A stretch of 64,000 bases of DNA from Salegentibacter sp. 24. GTDB lineage: Bacteria; Bacteroidota; Bacteroidia; Flavobacteriales; Flavobacteriaceae. The stretch is from assembly GCF_004362395.1 (NCBI RefSeq), contig NZ_SNWE01000009.1, forward strand, positions 1-64,000, read 5' to 3'. Below are positions 1 through 10,266 of the stretch, piece after piece; position 1 is the first letter of the stretch; every line of letters starts with the position of its first letter. Below the pieces are notes generated by a model. It did no database searches, was not told where the DNA came from, and saw only the letters and a program-made list of their open reading frames with translations. A program made the position numbers and the translations under genes.

Positions 1-218
1 AAAAACAAACCAAAAAATTTCCTGATTCAACAAAAACTATAATTCAATCTGAAAAAATTCTTTGGCTAAACTACTCATGAATAAAGCGGGTTAAGTTATA
101 CGATCATAGAACTAAGGAAAACACCATTAAGAACCCAAGCTCTAAAAAATGGCTGGTAGATTCTTATGACATAATTACATATGACCCTAATAAGCGCAAA
201 AGAAGTGAGAATAAAATT

Positions 219-1247
219 ATGCCACAAATAGATTATAGTGGCGATGAAGGGCTTTCTTTGGGGCTTAAAGATATCTATACAAGCTATGGCTTAACCAACA
301 ACCCCTTTAATACACAACATATCTTTGATGTTTCTTACTTTTTTGCTACCCAGGGTTTTGAAGTTGGTTACAGTGGTGAGTTTGCACACATTTTTTACAA
401 TTGGAACTTTGGAATTTCGACGCGCTATACCAGTCCTAATTTTGCTATAAATTATTTTGGAAAAGGAATAGAATCAGAGAATTTAAGGCCTACTTTTGGT
501 AGGGATTACAACCGGGTTCGAATTGAACAATGGGAAATAGCCCCCTCGCTCATCTGGAGAGGAGATGCCGGAGGAAGTTTCTATATAAAACCAATGCTGC
601 AGTCCAAAGAAGTTTCTTATGACCAGGAAAGGTTTATTGCCGAAGCTTTTTCTGAACAAAACGACCTTTTTGATCAGCAACTTTATGCCAGTGGTGAAGT
701 AAATTACAATTATGAAAACCGGGACAACCCTGCTTTTCCCACCCGCGGATTTGAAGTAAATGTCACCACCGGGTATAAAAGAAATATTGACGAGCATAAT
801 AATGAATTTGCCTATGTCAGTCCATCTTTGGCCATAGATTATCCGTTACATGAAAGTGGAATTGCAGTTTTAGCAACAAAAGTGGGTGGTAAAGCCATCT
901 TTGGCGACAACTACGAATATTATGATGCTGCTATCCTTGGTGGAAATGATGATTTAAGAGGTTATCGTCAGCAGCGCTTTAACGGAAAACAATCCTTCTA
1001 TCACTCTACCGATCTTAGAGTAGGCATAAGCCGTTTTAAAACTAATTTCATTCCCTTACAAATTGGGGTAAGCGCCGGGTTTGATTACGGCCGGGTTTGG
1101 GCCGAAGATTCTAATTCCGAGTTATGGAGGAACAATTATGGCGGTTCTATTTGGATAAATGGTTTTAGTGCATTTACGGCAAATACGGGGTATTACTATG
1201 GTGATGATGGTGGCCGGCTTACCTTTACTTTCGGCTTTAAATTTTAA
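219..1247 (+). CDS. C-terminal beta-barrel of an Omp85/D15-like outer membrane protein (5' end uncertain, possibly a broken gene)
   Basis: The product looks like the outer-membrane barrel half of Omp85/BamA-TamA type proteins: alternating amphipathic strands, aromatic turns, a late GGNDDLRGY-type motif (about residues 241-249), and a C-terminal Phe (FGFKF) as in barrel insertion signals. In flavobacteria such barrels often follow a calcineurin-like phosphoesterase domain in one long protein, which is recalled family knowledge. The ATG at 219 is probably not the true start. The same frame reads sensibly upstream through 81 (for example SKKWLVDSYDIITYDPNK), with an in-frame TGA at 78-80, and then looks coding again to the window edge. 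So this is either the 3' piece of a gene broken by a nonsense mutation or a sequence error. There is no signal peptide, which also argues for a missing N-terminus. I am sure of the barrel and unsure of the gene's integrity. Confidence 0.7.
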   Translation: MPQIDYSGDEGLSLGLKDIYTSYGLTNNPFNTQHIFDVSYFFATQGFEVGYSGEFAHIFYNWNFGISTRYTSPNFAINYFGKGIESENLRPTFGRDYNRVRIEQWEIAPSLIWRGDAGGSFYIKPMLQSKEVSYDQERFIAEAFSEQNDLFDQQLYASGEVNYNYENRDNPAFPTRGFEVNVTTGYKRNIDEHNNEFAYVSPSLAIDYPLHESGIAVLATKVGGKAIFGDNYEYYDAAILGGNDDLRGYRQQRFNGKQSFYHSTDLRVGISRFKTNFIPLQIGVSAGFDYGRVWAEDSNSELWRNNYGGSIWINGFSAFTANTGYYYGDDGGRLTFTFGFKF

Positions 1248-1450
1248 AATTGGAATACTTAATTCTACAGACTTGTGGAAACAGTATTGTAGAAAACAAC
1301 AGTTTATCAATTAAAAAAATTGCACAACGAAAAACAAAGTACCGTTATACATTAAAGATTCAGTTAATTTTTAACATTAAACCCAAAGCTATCATAATTT
1401 ATTGTTTTCGGTAGGGAAATTGAATTTAAGGGGAGAAAGAGTCTTCAAAA

Positions 1451-2677
1451 ATGTCCCCAGATATAAACTTAATTCACAACCTATTGCAAGCGGTAATGTT
1501 TATTCCGTTTTTGTACCTGGTAAATCAATACATTTTTAAAAAGATCAGGGAAAAACATGATTTTTTCTCAGCTTCTCTGATGAACAAATTGTTTTATTAT
1601 CACCTTATCTTTGCTGGGATTTATTACACCTACGCCCTTTTTAATCCTTCAGATTCTAAGCGATATTATCGGGTCCCCAGTAGAGAAGGTAAAGCCTGGA
1701 ACGACTTTTTAGAAACCGGCACCTCTTTTATAGACTTTGTTTCCTATCCATTTATCAATTTTTTAGGTTTCAGCTACGAAATGATGATGCTACTTTTTAG
1801 TTGGGTTGGTTTCCTGGGGTTTGTCTACGCTTACCTATTTTTTAAAGAAAATATTCTCCTTAAAATCAAAGTATTCAAAAAAATAGATTTCCTAGTCCTA
1901 ATTCTTTTTCTACCTAATATGCATTTCTGGACAGCTTCCTTAGGGAAAGGAGCTCCCATATTTCTGGGTTTAATGTTATTTGCGTACGCCCTTAGAAAAC
2001 CTAAAAGTAGAATCTTAAGCCTAAGCCTGGGATCTCTCTTGGTTTTTGCAATTAGGCCTCATATGTTTTTATTGCTTGCAGGTGCAGGAATTTTTTGTAT
2101 TTTCTTCAATAAAAACCAGATAAGTATAAGGCAAAAAGCGATTTTTGTTGGTGCTATCACCGGGGTTTTAATACTTTTTAGCAAACAAATTCTTGAAATA
2201 GTACACCTGGGAAATTCCCAGAACCTTATTGCCGATTTCCTTTCTTTTACCGAAAATCGAGCAGAAAATTTAGAAAATGCCAGCTCAGGAGTGCCAATGA
2301 CAGACTATTCACTTGTTGAGAAATTCTTCACTTTTTGGTTTAGACCCTTGTTTTTTGATGCACCGGGAATCCTTGGGATAATCGTTTCTATAGAGAATCT
2401 CATCTATTTACTCTTATTTACAAAACTTTTTAAAAAGAGTTTCTTTGGTTTTTTAAAAACTGCGCCAGGACACGTAAAACTAAGTCTAATCTTGTTTTTC
2501 ACCACCTCCTTTGCGATGACATTTGTCATGTCTAACCTTGGTATTATCTTAAGACAAAAAACCATGATTATGTATTTCCTGTTTTTTGTGATCTATTATT
2601 TTCTTGCCTATGAAAAAAATACTGTTTTCCGAATAAAACAGGAAATAACCGGCAGCGGGTCTATGCGTGCAGCATAA
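1451..2677 (+). CDS. Polytopic membrane protein, EpsG/polymerase-like, function unknown
   Basis: The 408-residue protein has about ten hydrophobic segments and no signal peptide. The layout, with a loop motif near residues 155-166 (PNMHFWTASLGK) before a run of membrane helices, resembles EpsG-like or Wzy-like polysaccharide polymerases and GT-C type proteins, in which a short LPxxHFWTxxxGK motif is common. That resemblance is recalled, not computed. No catalytic residues can be named. It stands alone between the broken barrel gene and the convergent hemerythrin gene, 23 bases from the latter's stop. A role in surface polysaccharide assembly is an inference only. Confidence 0.6.
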   Translation: MSPDINLIHNLLQAVMFIPFLYLVNQYIFKKIREKHDFFSASLMNKLFYYHLIFAGIYYTYALFNPSDSKRYYRVPSREGKAWNDFLETGTSFIDFVSYPFINFLGFSYEMMMLLFSWVGFLGFVYAYLFFKENILLKIKVFKKIDFLVLILFLPNMHFWTASLGKGAPIFLGLMLFAYALRKPKSRILSLSLGSLLVFAIRPHMFLLLAGAGIFCIFFNKNQISIRQKAIFVGAITGVLILFSKQILEIVHLGNSQNLIADFLSFTENRAENLENASSGVPMTDYSLVEKFFTFWFRPLFFDAPGILGIIVSIENLIYLLLFTKLFKKSFFGFLKTAPGHVKLSLILFFTTSFAMTFVMSNLGIILRQKTMIMYFLFFVIYYFLAYEKNTVFRIKQEITGSGSMRAA

Positions 2678-2700
2678 AACATTGGTTTTATATATGGATT

Positions 2701-3171
2701 TTAATTCCAGAATTCGTCTTCCCAAACCCCGCAGGAAATTTCCTTCTCATGATGCTGCTGAATATACTGGAGCTCTTCTGTTGTAGCCTGCTCTTGAATT
2801 TTATTGAAAAGTACACGCTCCTCAAACCTAATATGACTTTCCAGATCTTTCTGAATCGCTTCTAGAGCAAACGATATTTCAGTTTTCTGCCCAAAAAGTG
2901 CCGTTAAATGATTGTGCTCCACCAGTGCCTGTTTAACAAAATCATTTTTATTGCCCAGGATAGGAAAAACATATTTTTCTTCAATAGCAAAATGTTCCTT
3001 TAAATGATTCTCCCAAAACCAATCTGAATACTTTTTAATACGCTGTTGTTCTACTCCTTTTTCAAAACCTTTCCTGATTTTCCAGCATAATAAAAGGCCC
3101 TGATGGTGCTCTCGACTTAAGGGTTGAATGGCTTTATGTCTTTTTATCGGATTATTCTTTAGTGGTACCAT
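2701..3171 (-). CDS. Hemerythrin-like HHE-domain protein
   Basis: This 156-residue protein fits the hemerythrin/HHE four-helix fold, which binds a di-iron centre and in bacteria is used for oxygen or NO sensing or iron handling. The ligand pattern is visible: His22/His23 in REHHQG, His60 and Glu64 in KEHFAIEE, His86/His88 in VEHNHL, and His113 with Glu117 in ESHIRFEE. There is no signal peptide, so it should be cytoplasmic. It is a single-domain protein of ordinary size for the family and lies convergent with the upstream membrane protein gene and 37 bases from the next minus-strand gene's stop. The specific role is unknown. Confidence 0.85.
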   Translation of the reverse strand: MVPLKNNPIKRHKAIQPLSREHHQGLLLCWKIRKGFEKGVEQQRIKKYSDWFWENHLKEHFAIEEKYVFPILGNKNDFVKQALVEHNHLTALFGQKTEISFALEAIQKDLESHIRFEERVLFNKIQEQATTEELQYIQQHHEKEISCGVWEDEFWN

Positions 3172-3208
3172 AATGAGATAAATTGGTTCCTATATAAAAT
3201 AAGAAATC

Positions 3209-5593
3209 TTAATCTGTTTTTACAGATATTTTTAATTTATCTGAAGTCCCGCTAATAACCAGGTTTCCATCTTCAGTTGAAACCTTAGCATTTTTTGAAG
3301 TCAATTCGTATTCTGAGTCGGCCATATCAATTAGTACGAGTTGCAAGTCCCAGTTTTTATCCTGAGTAATTTCAATATTTAAAGCTGCTTCTGACCTGGA
3401 ATATAAAACTGAAACTTCATTTTCACCAATCTTAACATTTTCCAAAGAAGCTTTGTTCCAGGAATTTGGCATTTGAGGTTGAATCACGATTTTCTTGTTG
3501 ATAGCTTCAGGCTGAATTCCAAAGAACTGATTTACAATGGGCACAGCGTAACCATAAATATTCCAGGCCTGGGAAATCATTCCGTAATCTGGTGAAACTT
3601 CATACATACTTCCGGGAAAAGCGAAACTGAAACTACGCGTCATTCGCTCCAGGTACTCAAGGGCTTTTTCGGGTCTTCCATAATTGTTTTCTGCAATAAT
3701 TTGCACCGCGGTGGGTAAGGTCATTACCGCACCGGTATAAGTAAAAACTTCTCCACCTTTAAAAGAACCTTCCTCAGTTTTTTCCTCTTCATCACGATCT
3801 ATTCCGGTAACAAAAACCCCAAAAGGATTTCGGTATTTTTCAGCAGTATTCAAAGCTTTTAAGGCTTTTTCTGGTTCTGCTATTTGCATTTCCATTGGGG
3901 TATTCACCACCCAATTGTGATGCACCACAAAAGGCCTTGCGCCTTTTGAAGGATTAGCCAGTATTTTCGACCTGGTATCTTTTAATTCTTTTACCGCCCA
4001 GGGTTTTTCTAAGGTATCAGCCCTCACGATAGCATCCTCTATCAGCCTAATTGCCTGTTTGTCTGTGCCTATAAAATCGGCGTAAGAATTAAATTCTTCA
4101 GACCAGAATTCCTCATTTATTTTCTTTTTGAGGTTTGCAGCTATTTCAGCATACACTCTGGCCAATTCCTGTTCCTCAAGAATTTTTGCCATTTTTGAAG
4201 CATCTGCAAATGCTTTCTGGCTATATACAGCAACATCTATCATTTCACTATCCAACCCGTGAATTTCCATCAACCCAAAACCTTCGGGAAAAAGATTACC
4301 ATCAGTATCTTTTGTTTGCAACCACTCCAAGCCTTTTTTAATAGTAGGAAAGTATTTTTTTAGAAATTCAAGGTCACCATTCCATTTAAAAATCTCATAA
4401 ATTAGCGAAGCAAACTGTGGCGTTTCGTTAATATTTCCATCGTTAAAAACTGCGCCATTGGTAGACATTTCGTGAATAATTTTACCGTTACCATTCACTA
4501 CATTGCTCATACTATCCAGCAGTTTAATCGTACTATAAACCGCATCGGTTTGGCCAACCATCATATAACCCTGCAAGGCGTATTCACTATCTACTCCAAA
4601 CCACCAGGGGTAATCTGGGATGCCTGCAGTGATCCCGGTGCCAATTCCCGGCACGGTTTGTACCAGCCAATCGCTATTATATTTAAGCCATTCAAAAGCC
4701 TGTTCAATATTTTTATCGGGAATAGTGAGTTTAGATTTATTGGCCAGAGCTTTATAACGTTCTTTTTTTTCGGCCACCTGGGTTTTGAGGTTTTGCCTGA
4801 TTTCGTTGTAAGTTTTTAGCACCGCTTCCCTGCTTTCAAAAGAGCCGGCAATGCTGAAATTAATTACTTCCTCTTGTCCTGCCGGGATAGTAAGTTTGTA
4901 ACTCTGTGAAGCCGAAATTCCTTTTCCCTTATAATTTGTTTTAGTTTGCACCTGTTCTTCGGAATCCCTGTTCGCGCCAACAACAGTAAACCAGGGATTG
5001 TTTTCATCTTTTACCAACCACGCATTCTCTTTCGGAAGAAATTCAGCTAAATCCTTATGGTCTACCATCCCCGTTCGATCGCCCAGCCAGGTGGGTCTAA
5101 GATCTGAAGAAGCTGTCAAAATAAAATCGGCATTAATCTCTTCTGAGGAATTATTCTGAATTATATACTGCACGGCCAGGCCTTCTTCCCCATCTGGAAC
5201 AAATTGCCACCTGGTAACTTCAATTTCTTTATTTTCAAGTTGAAAAATATGTTTTCCTGCGAAAGGATAATTCACAAATTCCGAAGCATTATTCAACTCA
5301 ATCTTCTTTTCATTAAAAATAATTTCCGCAGAAAAACCATCTAAAAGTTTAATAGGATGATTCCAAACGCCGCCCATTTCACCTTCAATATGCCAGCCTA
5401 GTTCCGGAAAACTACCATTTTGGTGTCCCACAACGTAAACCCGGTCTCCCGCAGTAACAAAAGGCGAGGCCAGGTACTCAGCTTTTCCGGAAATGTGCGG
5501 ACTATCCAGCGTCCAATCGTTAAAACTTTCCTGAGCTATTAAAAGATTAAAGCTAAAAATCAAGCAAGAACTAAAGAGGAATATTTTTTTCAT
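3209..5593 (-). CDS. Secreted six-hairpin glycosidase (glycogen-debranching/rhamnosidase-like fold)
   Basis: The 794-residue product starts with a signal peptide (MKKIFLFSSCLIFSFNLLIA) and is therefore exported. Residues of about 30-280 are beta-rich, as in the N-terminal sandwich of clan members. About 290-690 has the repeated helical pattern of an (alpha/alpha)6 barrel, with GVDSEYALQGYM, WLQTKDTDGNLFPEGFG and AWNIYGYAVP typical of amylo-alpha-1,6-glucosidase and alpha-L-rhamnosidase-like enzymes. A small C-terminal beta domain follows. The substrate cannot be told from the sequence. A second secreted glycosidase (GH97) lies about 0.7 kb upstream on the same strand, suggesting sugar-polymer use, but no SusC/SusD pair is in the window. 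Confidence 0.75.
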   Translation of the reverse strand: MKKIFLFSSCLIFSFNLLIAQESFNDWTLDSPHISGKAEYLASPFVTAGDRVYVVGHQNGSFPELGWHIEGEMGGVWNHPIKLLDGFSAEIIFNEKKIELNNASEFVNYPFAGKHIFQLENKEIEVTRWQFVPDGEEGLAVQYIIQNNSSEEINADFILTASSDLRPTWLGDRTGMVDHKDLAEFLPKENAWLVKDENNPWFTVVGANRDSEEQVQTKTNYKGKGISASQSYKLTIPAGQEEVINFSIAGSFESREAVLKTYNEIRQNLKTQVAEKKERYKALANKSKLTIPDKNIEQAFEWLKYNSDWLVQTVPGIGTGITAGIPDYPWWFGVDSEYALQGYMMVGQTDAVYSTIKLLDSMSNVVNGNGKIIHEMSTNGAVFNDGNINETPQFASLIYEIFKWNGDLEFLKKYFPTIKKGLEWLQTKDTDGNLFPEGFGLMEIHGLDSEMIDVAVYSQKAFADASKMAKILEEQELARVYAEIAANLKKKINEEFWSEEFNSYADFIGTDKQAIRLIEDAIVRADTLEKPWAVKELKDTRSKILANPSKGARPFVVHHNWVVNTPMEMQIAEPEKALKALNTAEKYRNPFGVFVTGIDRDEEEKTEEGSFKGGEVFTYTGAVMTLPTAVQIIAENNYGRPEKALEYLERMTRSFSFAFPGSMYEVSPDYGMISQAWNIYGYAVPIVNQFFGIQPEAINKKIVIQPQMPNSWNKASLENVKIGENEVSVLYSRSEAALNIEITQDKNWDLQLVLIDMADSEYELTSKNAKVSTEDGNLVISGTSDKLKISVKTD

Positions 5594-5714
5594 AGCTGAA
5601 ATTTACAAAAACTAAGAATAATCAGCAGCAAAAAACACCAAGCCTAAAACCAATAATGAGTAGGAATTGAAACATAAAGAAGATTGTGCAGTATATCCTG
5701 ATTTTGTCAAAAAA

Positions 5715-6084
5715 TTAAACGTGCTGATCTACCAAAATCGCATTGCCGTCGGGATCTAAAACTATAAAACTAGCAGGACCTGAAGTGTTTCATCGGCTTC
5801 ACTTTCAAAGCTTACTCCTTCCTTTTTAATTGCTTTTGAATTTCCCTAACATCATCAAACTCTTACAGTTTTCTGGCTTTGGCGTCCCAGCCGGGATTGA
5901 AGGTGAGAATGTTATTCTCGAACATTCCCTGAAATAAACCAATTAAGGAATCTTCACTCTTCATAATAAAATAATTCTTTTCAAAATCGCCTGCAAAAAC
6001 CTGAAATCCCAGTTTTTCGTAGAATGCCTTTGAAGCCTTTAGGTCTTTAACACTAAGACTTACTGAAAATGCGCCTAATTTCAT
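5715..6084 (-). pseudogene. Decayed VOC (glyoxalase/bleomycin-resistance) family gene
   Basis: The N-terminal half is intact and reads MKLGAFSVSLSVKDLKASKA, a typical VOC-domain opening; I prefer the Met at 6084 over the upstream one at 6114. The frame then meets an in-frame TAA near 5863 (after KARKL), yet sense continues as EFDDVREIQKQLK. It shifts frame to KKEGVSFESEADE, and shifts again to SGPASFIVLDPDGNAILVDQH followed by a stop at 5715-5717. One nonsense codon plus two frameshifts make it a clear pseudogene. The C-terminal metal-binding half is thus lost from any product of the remaining 73-83 codons. Confidence 0.85.
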
Positions 6085-6249
6085 AAGATTTGTGTTTAGG
6101 TTATTAGAATTCAATAATAATTTTCCATTTTAAGTAGGTTTTTGACGGGCATTTGACTAACACTGGTTAAAACTATAAATTATTTCTAAAACTATTAGGC
6201 AATAAGGTTTCTAATTGAGACTCTCAAAATCGGAACCGTTTTAAAAAAG

Positions 6250-6277
6250 AAAACCCCGCCAAATTGACGAGGGTTTT
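6250..6277 (-). terminator. Intrinsic terminator of the GH97 gene
   Basis: Read on the minus strand, an AAAACCC...GGGGTTTT hairpin is followed by a run of T with a single C. It lies 56 bases after the GH97 stop codon and is correctly oriented to end that transcript. Confidence 0.75.
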
Positions 6278-6332
6278 AAGTATTGAAGTTTTACAATTTA
6301 CAACCTACATTATACGCTATACATTTTAAAAA

Positions 6333-8516
<2,184 letters not shown>

Positions 8517-8576
8517 TTATGTTTTTAGAGGAAATGAAAGCCTGTAAAACTCTTCCTTAAAAGCGGAATTCTAATC

Positions 8577-8837
8577 TTAAGAAGCCAGCATTCTAAAAAG
8601 CTCTTCGTCTATTTTGGAATTTTCATTACGGTGGTATTTGTTGAGCAAATTGGCAATTAATTCGCCAATGGCATCCTGACGTTCTTCAGATTTATTCATA
8701 AATTGAATTTTTCCCCAACCTCGAATATCACAAACCATCATTCCTTTGGCATCCCAAATTGTTTGTTGCCTGCTATCGTAACTAACCGGAAATTTTAAAG
8801 TTTTCAGTGCCAAATTATTCTTTTCATTTACATTCAT
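8577..8837 (-). CDS. Small conserved hypothetical protein
   Basis: This 86-residue soluble protein has no recognised domain. Residues 15-46 read as a short beta-strand unit (SYDSRQQTIWDAKGMMVCDI) and the remainder as helices. It has normal composition for the region and begins with a clean ATG. There is no signal peptide. I do not recognise a function. It sits 72 bases from the GH97 5' flank on the same strand but need not be in one transcript. Confidence 0.55.
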   Translation of the reverse strand: MNVNEKNNLALKTLKFPVSYDSRQQTIWDAKGMMVCDIRGWGKIQFMNKSEERQDAIGELIANLLNKYHRNENSKIDEELFRMLAS

Positions 8838-9187
8838 AACCTAAAATTTCACTATTATTTATCAGCAAAATTAGACGCAAACATTATGGGATAGGTTATT
8901 TAAAAATTAAGCCTTATCCTCTGATCTTTAATTGAATGTTAAATTAAAAATACACTTTGCAGGTAATAAAAGCTTAGTATTTACTTGACTTTGATTTAAC
9001 CTGAATGGGGTTTATCTGAATTAATTTTGAAATATAATATAGGGTAAGAAAGGGGGCAATTCTGAAATGAAAGTCAATCCCCCTTTTTTTATGAAATGTT
9101 CTGAACGAAACTCGAGCCTATCTTCGGTAACATAAAACTGAAAGTGGACCGGCTAGCCTTTCTTGTAGTTTTTGCTTTATCACTAAA
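8838..9187. other. Intergenic stretch with an isolated hairpin
   Basis: About 350 bases with no gene that I can support. The only clear structure is a strong hairpin at 9049-9090, listed separately. A TAATTTTG box at 9022-9029 matches the -7 element of Bacteroidota promoters on the plus strand but lacks a TTTG at the right distance. Confidence 0.5.
9049..9090 (+). terminator. Isolated GC-stem hairpin with T run
   Basis: AAAGGGGG pairs with CCCCCTTT across a loop of about 22 bases, followed on the plus strand by seven T. No plus-strand gene precedes it. On the minus strand it lies about 100 bases after the DUF808 stop and could end that transcript, though its T run is weaker in that direction. 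Confidence 0.55.
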
Positions 9188-10063
9188 CTATTTAGAGAAT
9201 TTTTTCCAGATTTTCGTGGCGAGTTTTATAATCAACAAAACAATAGCCCCAACTACCAGGCCTGTTAAAAACTCAACGATAATACCGGGTATATTTTCAA
9301 ACAAACCGTGAAAGAAAGAAATATTATGAACAAATATACCTCCTGAAACCAAAAGCAAAGCTATAGTCCCTATAACGGACAAACTTTTAATGATTTTAGG
9401 CAATGCCGTTACCAGTAACCCGCCTACTTTATCGGAAAAGCTGTCTTCCTTATCGTTTAAATCTATAAGCTTAGCACCAAATTCATCCATTCTTATAATT
9501 AAAGCAACAATCCCATAAACTCCAACAGTGGCAATAAGGGCGATAAGTGAAACCACAAGAATTTGCGTAAGCAAAGGTTCTTTCCCAACGCTTCCTAAAG
9601 CAATAATAACAATCTCTACCGATAGAATAAAGTCGGTAAGAATTGCTGATTTTATCTTTTCTTTTTCCCTGCTCAAAACTTCCTCTTCGGTAAGTTTTTC
9701 AAGCTTAGGTTTTTCAACCTTTTGAGGATGTGGGAAAAAAAATTCATATATCTTTTCGGCTCCTTCATAAGCCAGATATAATCCACCAATAATTAAGATA
9801 ACGGTAACCGCAGCTGGCAAAAATGCACTAAGCAAAAATGCGAGCGGTAAAATAATAATTTTGTTAAGAAAAGAGCCTTTGGTAATTGCCCACAGCACCG
9901 GCAATTCTCTGGAAGACATAAAACCTGATGCTTTTTCGGCATTAACGGCGAGATCGTCGCCAAGTATCCCAGCGGTTTTTTTCCCGGCGACTTTTCCCAT
10001 CACCGCTACATCATCCATTAAAGTTGCAATATCATCTAAAAGCGCAAAAAATCCTGAGGCCAT
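9188..10063 (-). CDS. DUF808/YedI family inner membrane protein
   Basis: This 291-residue protein matches the DUF808 (YedI) family from its N-terminus (MASGFFALLDDIATLMDDVA) through the GDDLAVNA segment at about residues 36-43 and several C-terminal membrane helices. Six or so hydrophobic segments are visible, with a charged cytoplasmic loop at about residues 112-137. Length is normal for the family. Function is unknown for the family. It is transcribed alone, with about 200 bases on the 5' side before the TonB receptor's stop codon. Confidence 0.88.
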   Translation of the reverse strand: MASGFFALLDDIATLMDDVAVMGKVAGKKTAGILGDDLAVNAEKASGFMSSRELPVLWAITKGSFLNKIIILPLAFLLSAFLPAAVTVILIIGGLYLAYEGAEKIYEFFFPHPQKVEKPKLEKLTEEEVLSREKEKIKSAILTDFILSVEIVIIALGSVGKEPLLTQILVVSLIALIATVGVYGIVALIIRMDEFGAKLIDLNDKEDSFSDKVGGLLVTALPKIIKSLSVIGTIALLLVSGGIFVHNISFFHGLFENIPGIIVEFLTGLVVGAIVLLIIKLATKIWKKFSK

Positions 10064-10266
10064 AATTTAAATATATTAAGGAGCGCAATATAAGTGTATT
10101 TAATAAATTGAAATTAAAATAAAAACTTAATTAAATTGAAGGTAAATAAAGAATTTCATAATAGCAGATTTCAAAGCTGGAGTATCTACTCTTTAGCAAC
10201 CCCTTACGAATTGGCCTGACCTGATTGTTCTATTTAACGACTAAATTACCCGGCCTTATAACACGT

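Noticed and set aside
4472-4819. 115-codon plus-strand frame opposite the six-hairpin glycosidase
   Set aside because: Antisense shadow of a well-supported long gene.
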